Notes under the pieces: model-generated
Databases searched by the model: none
What the model saw: the letters and a program-made list of their open reading frames with translations, nothing else
Told to the model about the DNA's origin: nothing
Made by a program: the position numbers and the translations under genes
Shown: one piece after another, positions 1-7,105 of the stretch
How positions within the stretch are numbered: the stretch's first letter is position 1
Layout: each line of letters opens with the position of its first letter
DNA from: Synechococcaceae bacterium WBB_10_009
Lineage (GTDB): Bacteria; Cyanobacteriota; Cyanobacteriia; PCC-6307; Cyanobiaceae
Reading direction: 5' to 3'
Assembly (NCBI GenBank): GCA_010030955.1
Contig: RHBP01000036.1
Coordinates: 1-13,038 of the forward strand
Length of the DNA stretch: 13,038 nt

Positions 1-153
1 GTTGAAGCCCGCGCCGAGCAGCAGCCCCGCCGCGAGCTGGCGGCCGTCGGTGCCGCCGCCCCCGCCAGTGCCGCTGCTGCCCCCGCGGCCAAGGTGGAGG
101 AGCCCGAAGTGGAGGGCCGCACCCGCCGCCGCCGCTCCGCCGCCGCCGGCTGA
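1..153 (+). CDS. C-terminal tail of a truncated protein, possibly ribonuclease J
   Basis: Only the last 50 codons are present; the 5' part lies outside the window. The frame beginning at base 1 reads VEARAEQQPRRELAAVGAAA, continues through an Ala/Pro-rich stretch, and ends RTRRRRSAAAG with TGA at 151-153. Such a low-complexity tail closing in an Arg cluster is typical of C-terminal extensions on RNA-binding proteins. From memory, ribonuclease J precedes tilS in many picocyanobacteria and can carry a basic tail of this kind, so RNase J is my best guess. The visible piece has no catalytic domain, so the identity is inference only. The gene runs tail to tail into the next one with a single base between the two stop codons. 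Confidence 0.5.
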   Translation, partial: VEARAEQQPRRELAAVGAAAPASAAAAPAAKVEEPEVEGRTRRRRSAAAG

Positions 154-154
154 G

Positions 155-625
155 CTAGGGGGCGCCCAGGTTGCTGGGGCGCCCCGACAGCCGCAGCTCC
201 AGCAGCCCCCGGTCGTAGGGATCGGGGGCTTTTGTTTGGGGCGCTTCGGCCAGCTGGGCCGGGGCGGGATGCGGCGTCAGCGGAGTGCTGGCCGGGCCGG
301 GGCGCTCCGGCTGCAGCGCCTCCAGCCATGGGGTGGCCGGCTGGTCGGTGGCCGCATCGCGCAGGCCCGCCTCGGCGGAGGCGCGGTAGCTGGGCTCCTG
401 GCAGTGCTGCAGCACCGCCCGGTAGGCCGCGGCGGCCTGGGGTGGTTGCTGCAGCCCATAGAGATGGATGTGGCCGATCAACAGCTGCAGCCGCGGCAGC
501 AATTGATCGTCGCGCTCAGCCGTGATGTCGGGCAGCAGGGCCTCCGCCCGCTCCAGGGCGGTGTGGAAATCAGCGGCGGCGTAGGCCTGCTCCACCGCCG
601 CGTAGGCCTGCTCAAGGCTGCTCAT
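155..625 (-). CDS. Hypothetical TPR-like protein
   Basis: A 156-residue protein with start ATG at 625 and stop TAG at 155-157. Residues 1 to about 95 are predicted helical and resemble tetratricopeptide helices: alternating Ala/Leu-rich helices, with LLIGHIHLYGL and AAAAYRAVLQHCQ reading like paired TPR helices. The N-terminus holds an internal duplication (EQAYAAV then EQAYAAA). The C-terminal third is Pro/Ala-rich and probably disordered. No signal peptide or membrane segment is visible. It lies just downstream of tilS on the same strand with a 16-bp gap, so the two may be co-transcribed. I recognise no named family; a protein-protein interaction role would fit but is inference. Confidence 0.7.
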   Translation of the reverse strand: MSSLEQAYAAVEQAYAAADFHTALERAEALLPDITAERDDQLLPRLQLLIGHIHLYGLQQPPQAAAAYRAVLQHCQEPSYRASAEAGLRDAATDQPATPWLEALQPERPGPASTPLTPHPAPAQLAEAPQTKAPDPYDRGLLELRLSGRPSNLGAP

Positions 626-641
626 GGTTCAGGCGGCTGCT

Positions 642-1666
642 TCAGGGGGGCGACACCGGCCCCTGTTTACCGCCGCCGGCGCGCACCTGCAGCTGCTCGC
701 GATCCCAGTGCAGCTGGTCCCCCTGCGGCAGCTGCAATGCACCCGGGCCCCGCTCCAGCTCCAGGCGCTCCAGCAATCGCTCCAGCGGCGCCGCCGCCAG
801 CTCGGCGTGGCCCTGGTGCTGCAGCCAGGCCCGCAGCAGCCGGCGCCGGTTGCCCGGCTGCAGGGCCATCAGGGGCCTGCGCCGCAGGCCGGCCCGGGGA
901 TCGTTGGGGTCGCAGAGCAGGCTCTGCAGGGCCAGCTGCTCCAGTTGCTCCTGGCTGTCCTGTTCATCCGCCAGGCGGGAGCTGAGGCCGCAGAGCCGGC
1001 GGCTCGCCCCGGGGTGCAGGGCCTCCAGCACCGGCAGCACCTCGGCGCGGATGCGGTTGCGGCTGAAGCGCGGGGTGTCGTTGCTCGGGTCGCTCCAGAT
1101 CGGCAGCTGCAGCAGCTGCTGGATCTGGGCGGTTTCGCCGCGGCTGAACACCAGCAGCGGCCGTGCCAGTTGCACCCCATCGCCGAGGGGGCGCAGCGGC
1201 CTGAGGCTGGCCAGGCCGCGGCGGTGGCTGCCGCGGGCCAGGTTCAGCAGCAGGGTTTCGGCGCGGTCGCTGGCGGTGTGGCCGCAGACCACGTGGCTGC
1301 AGCCCAGGGCCAGGGCCCGGGCTTCCAGCCGTTCGTAGCGCCAGGCGCGCGCCTGGACGCGGCGGCCTCATCGGGCTGGGGCGTGTCCCAGCGCTGCCGC
1401 TCCAGGGTCAGCCCCGCCGCCGCCGCCCAGTCGGCCAGGGCGCTGGCCTGCTGGGCGGACTCCGGCCGCCAGCCGTGGTCGCCGTGCCAGAGCAGCAGCC
1501 GCCAGTGGTGCAGCCGCTGCAGGTCCCGCAGCAGGCCCACCAAGGCCATGGAATCCTGGCCGCCCGACACCGCCAGCAGCAGCGTGGCGTGCTGGGGCAG
1601 CAGCTGCGGCCGGCGCAGCAGCAGCCGGTGCAGGCGCAGGTGGAAGCGGCTCCATGGGGCGGCCAT
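642..1666 (-). pseudogene. tilS: tRNA(Ile)-lysidine synthase TilS, frame broken by one frameshift
   Basis: TilS attaches lysine to C34 of the CAU-anticodon tRNA-Ile, using ATP, so that the tRNA reads AUA codons. The start is ATG at 1666. The N-terminal half carries the PP-loop ATP-binding motif AVSGGQDSMAL and then LLLWHGDHGWRPES in one frame. After about residue 103 the match moves to another frame, giving RAWRYERLEARALALGCSHV, then CGHTASDRAETLLLNLARGS and the rest of the catalytic and C-terminal domains to TGA at 642-644. The switch falls in or beside the 16-bp palindrome at 1341-1356. Removing 2 bases or adding 1 there restores about 340 residues, a normal TilS length. Both halves look conserved and the enzyme is normally essential, so a sequencing error or very recent indel is more likely than old decay. 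It is divergent from the Ycf23 gene and upstream of the TPR-like gene. Confidence 0.85.
1341..1356. repeat. 16-bp perfect palindrome at the tilS frameshift
   Basis: CCAGGCGCGCGCCTGG reads the same on both strands. Its centre is an alternating GC run. The tilS reading frame changes within or next to it, between Ala-Ala-Ala-Ser-Arg-Arg and Ala-Trp-Arg-Tyr-Glu. Such GC palindromes form hairpins that cause polymerase slippage and base-calling errors, so this is the probable source of the indel. Confidence 0.85.
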
Positions 1667-1699
1667 GCCCACAGCCTGCCCGGCCCCGGAGCTGCGTGG

Positions 1700-1705
1700 G
1701 AGAAT
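1700..1705 (+). promoter_or_regulatory. Candidate -10 element GAGAAT upstream of the Ycf23/DUF561 gene
   Basis: GAGAAT ends 25 bases before the ATG at 1731 and differs from TATAAT at two positions. The same hexamer precedes uvrB (2528) and argG (9048). No convincing -35 box is visible, and cyanobacterial promoters often lack one. It lies in the 64-bp divergent gap with tilS. This is a pattern match only. Confidence 0.3.
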
Positions 1706-1730
1706 CGCCCCACTGCATTTCTGGTTCGGT

Positions 1731-2501
1731 ATGTCGCGTCTCGCCCAGCTGCCCGCTGCCCTGCGTCTGGCCCTGACCGAGCGCCGCGCCCTCAAGGTGA
1801 TCGCCGGCCTCACCAACTTCGATGCCGCCAGTGTGGAGCGCATCAGCCGCGCCGCCGGCCTGGGGGGAGCCGACCTGCTCGACGTGGCCTGCGATCCCGA
1901 GCTGGTGCGGCTGGCGGCCCGCGTGTCTGGCCTGCCGATCTGCGTGAGCGCCGTGGATCCCGAGCTGTTCCCCGCCGCCGTGGCCGCCGGCGCCGCCCTG
2001 GTGGAAATTGGCAACTACGACGCCTTCTACCCCCTGGGTCGTGTGTTCGATGCCGCTGAGGTGCTCGACCTCACCCGCCGCACCCGCGCCCTGCTGCCCC
2101 AGGTGGTGCTGAGCGTCACCGTGCCCCATGTGATCCCGTTGGATGGGCAGGAGCAACTGGCTGTGGACCTGGTGGCCGCCGGCGCCGACCTGATCCAGAC
2201 CGAGGGCGGCACCAGCGCCAAGCCCTTCAGCGCCGGCAGCCTCGGTCTGATCGAAAAGGCAGCCCCCACCCTGGCGGCGGCCCACAGCATCGGCCGTGCC
2301 CTGGCCGCGGCCGAGACGGCTGTGCCCGTGCTGTGCGCCTCCGGCCTGTCGGCTGTGACCGTGCCGATGGCGATCGCCGCCGGCGCCGCCGGTGTGGGTG
2401 TGGGCTCGGCGGTGAACAAGCTCGGCGATGAGCTGGCCATGGTGGCCGTGGTGCGCAGCCTGCGCGAGGCCCTGGGCAGCGCCAGCCGCGTGGCCGCCTG
2501 A
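1731..2501 (+). CDS. DUF561 / Ycf23-family TIM-barrel protein of unknown function
   Basis: A 256-residue protein starting MSRLAQLPAALRLALTERRA with ATG at 1731. It matches the DUF561/Ycf23 family found in cyanobacteria and in red algal plastids. The sequence looks like an alpha/beta barrel: repeated hydrophobic strands such as LKVIAGL, LLDVACD, ICVSAVD, ALVEIGNYDAFYP, VVLSVTVPHVIP and DLIQTEGG alternate with Ala-rich helices. Near the C-terminus, VPVLCASGLS and GAAGVGVGSAVNKL resemble the phosphate-binding loops of TIM-barrel enzymes. No substrate is established for the family to my knowledge. The length is normal and the frame intact. uvrB follows 38 bp downstream on the same strand, and tilS is divergent. 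Family assignment is firm; an enzymatic role is inference from the fold. Confidence 0.88.
   Translation: MSRLAQLPAALRLALTERRALKVIAGLTNFDAASVERISRAAGLGGADLLDVACDPELVRLAARVSGLPICVSAVDPELFPAAVAAGAALVEIGNYDAFYPLGRVFDAAEVLDLTRRTRALLPQVVLSVTVPHVIPLDGQEQLAVDLVAAGADLIQTEGGTSAKPFSAGSLGLIEKAAPTLAAAHSIGRALAAAETAVPVLCASGLSAVTVPMAIAAGAAGVGVGSAVNKLGDELAMVAVVRSLREALGSASRVAA
2370..2377. repeat. HIP1 octamer GCGATCGC
   Basis: A perfect copy of the highly iterated palindrome of cyanobacterial genomes, inside the 3' part of the Ycf23/DUF561 gene. A second copy lies at 10307-10314. HIP1 is over-represented in many cyanobacteria, so its presence agrees with the assignment, but two copies in 13 kb of GC-rich DNA is weak evidence. 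Confidence 0.6.
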
Positions 2502-2527
2502 AGCCACAGCCCCACGGGGCCTGCCGC

Positions 2528-2533
2528 GAGAAT
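2528..2533 (+). promoter_or_regulatory. Candidate -10 element GAGAAT directly upstream of uvrB
   Basis: GAGAAT ends 6 bases before the uvrB ATG at 2540. If it is a real -10, transcription would begin at or very near the start codon, giving a leaderless or near-leaderless mRNA. No Shine-Dalgarno sequence is visible, which fits that reading. It is a pattern match only, and uvrB could instead be read through from the gene upstream. Confidence 0.28.
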
Positions 2534-2539
2534 GGCCCG

Positions 2540-4549
2540 ATGGCGAGCCCCTTCAAGCTCCAGGCCCCCTACGTCCCCAAAGGCGACCAGCCCGAGGCCA
2601 TCAAGGGCCTCGTGGCGGGCGTCGATGGGGGCGAGCGCTATCAAACGCTGCTGGGGGCCACGGGCACCGGCAAAACCTTCACCATCGCCAATGTGATCGC
2701 CCAGACCGGGCGTCCGGCGCTGGTGCTGGCCCACAACAAAACCCTGGCGGCCCAGCTCTGCAACGAGCTGCGGGAATTCTTCCCGCACAACGCCGTTGAA
2801 TATTTCATCTCCTACTACGACTACTACCAGCCGGAGGCGTATGTGCCCGTCTCCGACACCTACATCGCCAAGACGGCGTCGATCAACGAAGAGATCGACA
2901 TGCTGCGCCACTCGGCGACCCGCTCCTTGTTTGAACGCCGCGATGTGATCGTGGTGGCCTCGATCAGCTGCATTTACGGCCTGGGCATCCCCAGCGAATA
3001 CCTCAAGGCTGCGGTGCGCTTCCAGGTGGGCGAAACCCTCAACCTGCGTGGGTCCCTGCGGGAGCTGGTGAACAACCAGTACTCCCGCAACGACCTGGAA
3101 ATTTCCCGGGGCCGCTTCCGCGTGCGCGGCGATGTGCTGGAGATCGGCCCCGCCTACGAAGACCGGCTGGTGCGGATCGAGTTGTTCGGCGATGAGGTGG
3201 AGGCGATCCGCTACGTGGACCCCACCACCGGCGAGATCCTGCAGAGCCTCGAGACCATCAACATCTACCCGGCCAAGCACTTCGTGACGCCCAAGGAGCG
3301 CCTGGCGGAGGCGATCAAGGCGATTCGCCGGGAGCTGCGCGAACGGTTGGATGTGCTCAACGAGCAGGGCCGGCTGCTGGAGGCCCAGCGCCTGGAGCAG
3401 CGCACCACCTACGACCTGGAGATGCTCGAGCAGGTGGGTTACTGCAACGGCGTGGAGAACTACGCCCGGCACCTGGCGGGGCGCCCCGCGGGCACACCGC
3501 CGGAATGCCTGATCGACTACTTCCCGAAGGATTGGTTGCTGGTGGTGGATGAAAGCCACGTGACCTGCAGCCAGCTGCAGGCCATGTACAACGGCGACCA
3601 GTCGCGCAAGCAGGTGCTGATTGAGCACGGCTTCCGCCTCCCCAGTGCAGCCGACAACCGGCCGCTGAAGGGGTCGGAGTTTTGGGAGAAGGCCCAGCAG
3701 ACGATCTTCGTGAGCGCGACTCCGGGCGACTGGGAGATGACCCAAAGCCAAGGCCAGGTGGTGGAGCAGGTGATTCGCCCCACCGGTGTGCTCGATCCGA
3801 TCGTGGAGGTGCGCCCCACTGACGGGCAGGTGGATGACCTGCTCGGGGAGATCCGCCTGCGGGCCGAGAAGCAGGAGCGGGTGCTGGTGACCACCCTCAC
3901 CAAGCGCATGGCGGAAGACCTCACCGACTACCTGGCGGAAAACGGCGTGCGGGTGCGCTACCTGCACTCGGAGATCCACTCGATCGAGCGGATCGAAATC
4001 ATCCAAGACCTGCGCAACGGTGAATACGACGTGCTCGTGGGGGTGAACCTGCTGCGCGAAGGGCTCGACCTACCGGAGGTGTCGTTGGTGGCGATCCTCG
4101 ATGCCGACAAGGAGGGGTTCCTGCGGGCGGAGCGCTCGCTGATCCAAACCATCGGCCGCGCCGCCCGCCACGTGGAGGGGGTGGCGCTGCTCTACGCCGA
4201 CAACCTCACCGACAGCATGGCCAAGGCGATCTCGGAAACGGAGCGCCGCCGCGCCATTCAGCACGCTTACAACGAACGCCACGGCATCACCCCCACTCCG
4301 GCGGGCAAGCGGGCCGGCAATTCGATCCTGGCGTTTCTGGAGGTGTCGCGCCGGCTCAACGATGAGCAGCTGGAGCAGGCCACCGAGCAGGCGGAGCACA
4401 ACGAAGTGCCGCTGGATTCGCTGCCGGAGCTGATTCAGCAGCTGGAGGACAAGATGAAAGCCGCCGCCAAGAACCTGGAGTTTGAGGAGGCCGCCAACCT
4501 GCGCGACCGCATCAAGGGTCTGCGGCAGAAGTTGGTGGGCAAGGCCTGA
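2540..4549 (+). CDS. uvrB: Excinuclease ABC subunit B (UvrB)
   Basis: UvrB is the damage-verifying helicase-like subunit of UvrABC nucleotide excision repair. UvrA loads it at lesions and it recruits UvrC for incision. The 669-residue length is normal for the family. Visible in order are Walker A GATGTGKT (residues 39-46), the beta-hairpin region YYDYYQPEAYVP (from residue 92) that clamps DNA strands, the DESH Walker B box (337-340), helicase motif VI QTIGRAARH (about 536-544), and a C-terminal UVR domain (about 630-665) for UvrC contact. The ATG at 2540 gives MASPFKLQAPYVPKGDQPEA, the expected N-terminus. It follows the Ycf23/DUF561 gene by 38 bp and converges on the LCP gene with 14 bp between stops. 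The frame is intact. Confidence 0.98.
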   Translation: MASPFKLQAPYVPKGDQPEAIKGLVAGVDGGERYQTLLGATGTGKTFTIANVIAQTGRPALVLAHNKTLAAQLCNELREFFPHNAVEYFISYYDYYQPEAYVPVSDTYIAKTASINEEIDMLRHSATRSLFERRDVIVVASISCIYGLGIPSEYLKAAVRFQVGETLNLRGSLRELVNNQYSRNDLEISRGRFRVRGDVLEIGPAYEDRLVRIELFGDEVEAIRYVDPTTGEILQSLETINIYPAKHFVTPKERLAEAIKAIRRELRERLDVLNEQGRLLEAQRLEQRTTYDLEMLEQVGYCNGVENYARHLAGRPAGTPPECLIDYFPKDWLLVVDESHVTCSQLQAMYNGDQSRKQVLIEHGFRLPSAADNRPLKGSEFWEKAQQTIFVSATPGDWEMTQSQGQVVEQVIRPTGVLDPIVEVRPTDGQVDDLLGEIRLRAEKQERVLVTTLTKRMAEDLTDYLAENGVRVRYLHSEIHSIERIEIIQDLRNGEYDVLVGVNLLREGLDLPEVSLVAILDADKEGFLRAERSLIQTIGRAARHVEGVALLYADNLTDSMAKAISETERRRAIQHAYNERHGITPTPAGKRAGNSILAFLEVSRRLNDEQLEQATEQAEHNEVPLDSLPELIQQLEDKMKAAAKNLEFEEAANLRDRIKGLRQKLVGKA

Positions 4550-4563
4550 GCTGTGCGCCCCGC

Positions 4564-5589
4564 TTAGATCGGCGGTTGCGAACTGGGGTAGGCGTTGCGG
4601 TTGGGGGCGGCGTCCGGCATCCAGTAGCTGATGTCTTCGTACCAGTAGGGGGCACCGGCCAGCTGGCGGGTGCTGAGCTTGGTGGTGGCCATGGCGGTCA
4701 TCAGGGCCCCCAGGTCCACCGGGGAGAGGTCGGTGCGGATGTCGCTGCCGGCGATGCGCATCAGCTCCGGCAGGCGGGTGGCGGTGGCGGGGTTGGCCAG
4801 TTTGCGGAACACCTGGGCCAGCACCAGCTTCTGGCGCTCCATGCGGCCGATGTCGCCCAGTTCATCGTGGCGGAAGCGCAGGAAGCCCTCCAGCTCCTTG
4901 CCCTGCAGCAGCTGGCGGCCGGGGTAGAGGTCGATGTAGAGGCCCTGGCTGTTGTCCACGTAGTGCATGCGCTTGGGCACATCCACCTCCACGCCACCGA
5001 TGGCCTGGGCCAAGCGCTGCACGGCGTTGAGGTTGAGCACCACGTAGCGATCCACCTTGGCCGTCAACAGCTGGCTGAGTTCCTGCTTCACCATCTCCGG
5101 CCCGCCGCTGCTGTAGAGCGAATTGGCCTTCATCACGCCGTATTTGCCGGAGTCGATGAACGTGTCGCGCGGCACCTGGGTGAGCTCCGTGCGGCCATCC
5201 TTGAGCTGCACCGTGAACATCACATCGGTGTTGGTGCTCACGTGGTCGGTGCCCATCACCACGATGCGGCGTTCGCCCATGCCCGCCGGGGTGATCAGGG
5301 AGCCCAGCAGGTTGGTGGGGTGATGCAGCCCCGCCAGCAGGGCGGTGGCCAGGTGCGGCAGCGGGCCGTTGAGCCCGTAGCCCAGGCCGATCCCCGCCAA
5401 AAACACCTGCAGCCGCGGGATGCCGCGCCGGGGTTTGCGGCCGGGTTGGTCAGGTCGGCGGCGGCGGCGCTCCTCCTGCAGCGGCACCGGCGCCGGCCGG
5501 CTGCGCCGTTGCCGTTGCTGCTCCGCCGGCACCAGCCGGGCCTGGCCGCGTCGCCGACGCGGATCTGAGCTGGGCTGAACCTGGGGCAT
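4564..5589 (-). CDS. LCP (LytR-CpsA-Psr) family envelope protein
   Basis: LCP proteins are membrane-anchored phosphotransferases that move glycopolymers from lipid carriers to peptidoglycan or another acceptor in the envelope. The 341-residue protein has a long Arg/Pro-rich cytoplasmic N-terminus (1-60), one membrane segment or signal anchor (about 61-86) and an LCP domain. Key motifs are VVMGTDHVSTNTDVM (111-124), QVPRDTFID (138-146, with the conserved Arg-Asp pair) and LRFRHDELGDIGRMERQ, matching the family's RxR and GD-R signatures. I chose ATG at 5589; a TTG at 5610 would add 7 residues. It lies 77 bp downstream of purT on the same strand. The exact polymer transferred in cyanobacteria cannot be told from sequence. 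Confidence 0.92.
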   Translation of the reverse strand: MPQVQPSSDPRRRRGQARLVPAEQQRQRRSRPAPVPLQEERRRRRPDQPGRKPRRGIPRLQVFLAGIGLGYGLNGPLPHLATALLAGLHHPTNLLGSLITPAGMGERRIVVMGTDHVSTNTDVMFTVQLKDGRTELTQVPRDTFIDSGKYGVMKANSLYSSGGPEMVKQELSQLLTAKVDRYVVLNLNAVQRLAQAIGGVEVDVPKRMHYVDNSQGLYIDLYPGRQLLQGKELEGFLRFRHDELGDIGRMERQKLVLAQVFRKLANPATATRLPELMRIAGSDIRTDLSPVDLGALMTAMATTKLSTRQLAGAPYWYEDISYWMPDAAPNRNAYPSSQPPI

Positions 5590-5632
5590 GGGCGGCTGTC
5601 GTGGCCGCAAGGTACCGCCTCACTCCCCTTGT

Positions 5633-5660
5633 CGCCAGAGGGGTTTGGGCCTCTCTGGTG
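5633..5660 (+). other. Imperfect stem-loop between purT and the LCP gene
   Basis: CCAGAG (5635-5640) pairs with CTCTGG (5653-5658). Pairing extends inward through G-T, G-C and G-C steps around a TTTGGG loop, and outward by a G-T and a C-G pair. Folding is better in a + strand transcript, because the wobble pairs become A-C mismatches on the minus strand, where the genes are read. No T-run follows on either strand, so it is not a convincing terminator. It may be incidental. Confidence 0.25.
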
Positions 5661-5666
5661 GCTGGT

Positions 5667-6857
5667 TCAGCCCGCGTTCACCACCCGGATGGCTGCGGCG
5701 GCCTGGTCGGCCCGCTGCTGCGCCTCTTCGAGGTTGCTGCCGCTGGCCAGGGCCACCCCCATGCGCCGGTGGGGCCGGGCATCGGGCTTGCCGAACAGCA
5801 GCACCTGCACATCGGGGCCGGCCAACGCCCGCTCCAGCCCCTCAAAGGCCACGCTGGTGCAGGCCTGCTCCGCCAGGATCACGCGGCTGGCGGCCGGGGC
5901 CACGGAGCGGATTTCTGGGATCGGCAGCCCCAGCACCGCCCGCAGGTGCAGCTCGAATTCGCTCAGGTTCTGGCCCGCCAGGGTCACCAGGCCGGTGTCA
6001 TGGGGGCGTGGGGAGAGCTCCGAGAACACCACTTCGCTGCCGCCATCGCTCGTGCGGCACACGAAGAACTCCACCCCAAACAGGCCCGCGCCCCCCAGGT
6101 TGTCGGTGACCTGCCGGGCCATGGCCTGGGCGGCCGCCAGCTGCTCCCAGTCGAGGTGGGCCGGCTGCCAGCTGCACTGGTAGTCGCCCCGCTCCTGAAT
6201 GTGGCCGATGGGCGGGCAGAACAGGGTGGGGCCGTTCCACTGCTTCACGGTGAGCAGGGTGATCTCCTGCTCAAAGCGCAGAAACTCCTCCACGATCACC
6301 CGGGCGCCTTCGCCGCGGGCACCGGCCATGGCGGCCCCCCAGGCGGCGGCAATGCCCTCGGGCCCATCCACCACACTTTGCCCCTTGCCCGAGGAGCTCA
6401 TCACCGGCTTCACCACCACCGGCCAGCCCAGGGGGGCGGCGGCGGCGGCCAGCTCCTCGGCGCTGCTGGCGTAGGCAAAGCGGGCGGTGCGCAGCCCCAG
6501 CTCCTGGGCGGCCAGGTCGCGGATGCGGTCGCGGTTCATGGTGACCGCCGTGGCCCGGGCGGTGGGAATCACCGTGGTGCCTTCGGCCTCCAGCTCCGCC
6601 AGGGCATCCACCGCCAGGGCTTCGATTTCCGGCACCACCACATCCGGCCGGTGGCGGCGCACCACCGCTTTGAGGGCCTCCGGCTCGGCCATGGCCACCA
6701 CTTCGGCCACGTCGGCCACCTGCATGGCGGGCGCATTGGCGTAGCGGTCGACCGCGATCACCCGGCAGCCCAGCCGCTGGGCGGCGATGGCCACCTCTTT
6801 GCCCAGCTCGCCGCTGCCCAGAAGCATCAGGCTGCGGGGGAAGGGGGCGCTGGCCAT
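5667..6857 (-). CDS. purT: Formate-dependent phosphoribosylglycinamide formyltransferase (PurT, GAR transformylase 2)
   Basis: PurT makes formyl-GAR from glycinamide ribonucleotide, formate and ATP, the third step of purine synthesis, without folate. The 396-residue length is normal. It is an ATP-grasp enzyme: the N-terminal motif GSGELGKEV is at 14-22, the ATP-binding loop is VVKPVMSSSGKGQSVV, and the signature FSELSPRPHDTGLVT lies next to LSEFELHLRAVLGLP near the C-terminal domain. The start ATG at 6857 gives MASAPFPRSLMLLGSGELGK. No Shine-Dalgarno sequence is visible. It heads a leftward pair with the LCP gene. Divergent from it, 49 bp away, is a small membrane ORF. Confidence 0.97.
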   Translation of the reverse strand: MASAPFPRSLMLLGSGELGKEVAIAAQRLGCRVIAVDRYANAPAMQVADVAEVVAMAEPEALKAVVRRHRPDVVVPEIEALAVDALAELEAEGTTVIPTARATAVTMNRDRIRDLAAQELGLRTARFAYASSAEELAAAAAPLGWPVVVKPVMSSSGKGQSVVDGPEGIAAAWGAAMAGARGEGARVIVEEFLRFEQEITLLTVKQWNGPTLFCPPIGHIQERGDYQCSWQPAHLDWEQLAAAQAMARQVTDNLGGAGLFGVEFFVCRTSDGGSEVVFSELSPRPHDTGLVTLAGQNLSEFELHLRAVLGLPIPEIRSVAPAASRVILAEQACTSVAFEGLERALAGPDVQVLLFGKPDARPHRRMGVALASGSNLEEAQQRADQAAAAIRVVNAG

Positions 6858-6906
6858 GGCGGCGGCTGGGGAGGAGACTGCTCCGATCCTGCCCCGGCGC
6901 TGCCCT

Positions 6907-7077
6907 GTGCTGCTGCGTGTTCCCCTGGCCTACGCCACCGCCGGCGATGCGGCGGACGGCCTGCTCAATGGATTGAGCATCGAGAGCCTGCAGCGCTGGA
7001 CGCTGGTGTATCTGGGCCTCTCCGCCCTGGCGTTCATCGTGGTGTGGCTGGTGGGCTACCTGCGGCGCCCCGGCTGA
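6907..7077 (+). CDS. Small single-span membrane protein, unknown
   Basis: From the GTG at 6907 this frame gives 56 residues, starting LLRVPLAYATAGDAADGLLN after the initiator. It contains one strong hydrophobic segment, LVYLGLSALAFIVVWLVGYL, followed by a basic tail RRPG, so the C-terminus is probably cytoplasmic. The stop is TGA at 7075-7077. An ATG at 6856 in the same frame would add 17 residues but overlaps the divergent purT start codon, so I prefer GTG. No ribosome binding site is clear. It fills the otherwise gene-free stretch between purT and the 80-aa gene. The mix of helix and membrane segment looks protein-like, but I recognise no family. Confidence 0.5.
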   Translation: MLLRVPLAYATAGDAADGLLNGLSIESLQRWTLVYLGLSALAFIVVWLVGYLRRPG

Positions 7078-7105
7078 GCCGGCCCCCGCGCTTAGCCCGG
7101 CTCGT

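Noticed and set aside
2..985. Long + strand open frame of 327 codons over the TPR-like gene and tilS
   Set aside because: Composition is Pro/Ala/Arg/Gln repeats without domains, and it lies antisense to genes with recognisable sequence. It is a shadow of GC-rich codon use.
1368..2507. Minus strand 379-codon open frame opposite the Ycf23/DUF561 gene
   Set aside because: It is Gly/His/Gln-rich low-complexity translation that mirrors the real gene on the + strand.
2027..4006. Long minus strand open frame of 659 codons opposite uvrB
   Set aside because: It is antisense to the clearly coding uvrB, His/Leu/Val-rich, and has no recognisable domain. Such antisense frames are common in GC-rich genes.
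4576..5568. 330-codon + strand frame opposite the LCP gene
   Set aside because: It is Val/His/Gly-rich without motifs, while the minus strand encodes a complete LCP domain.
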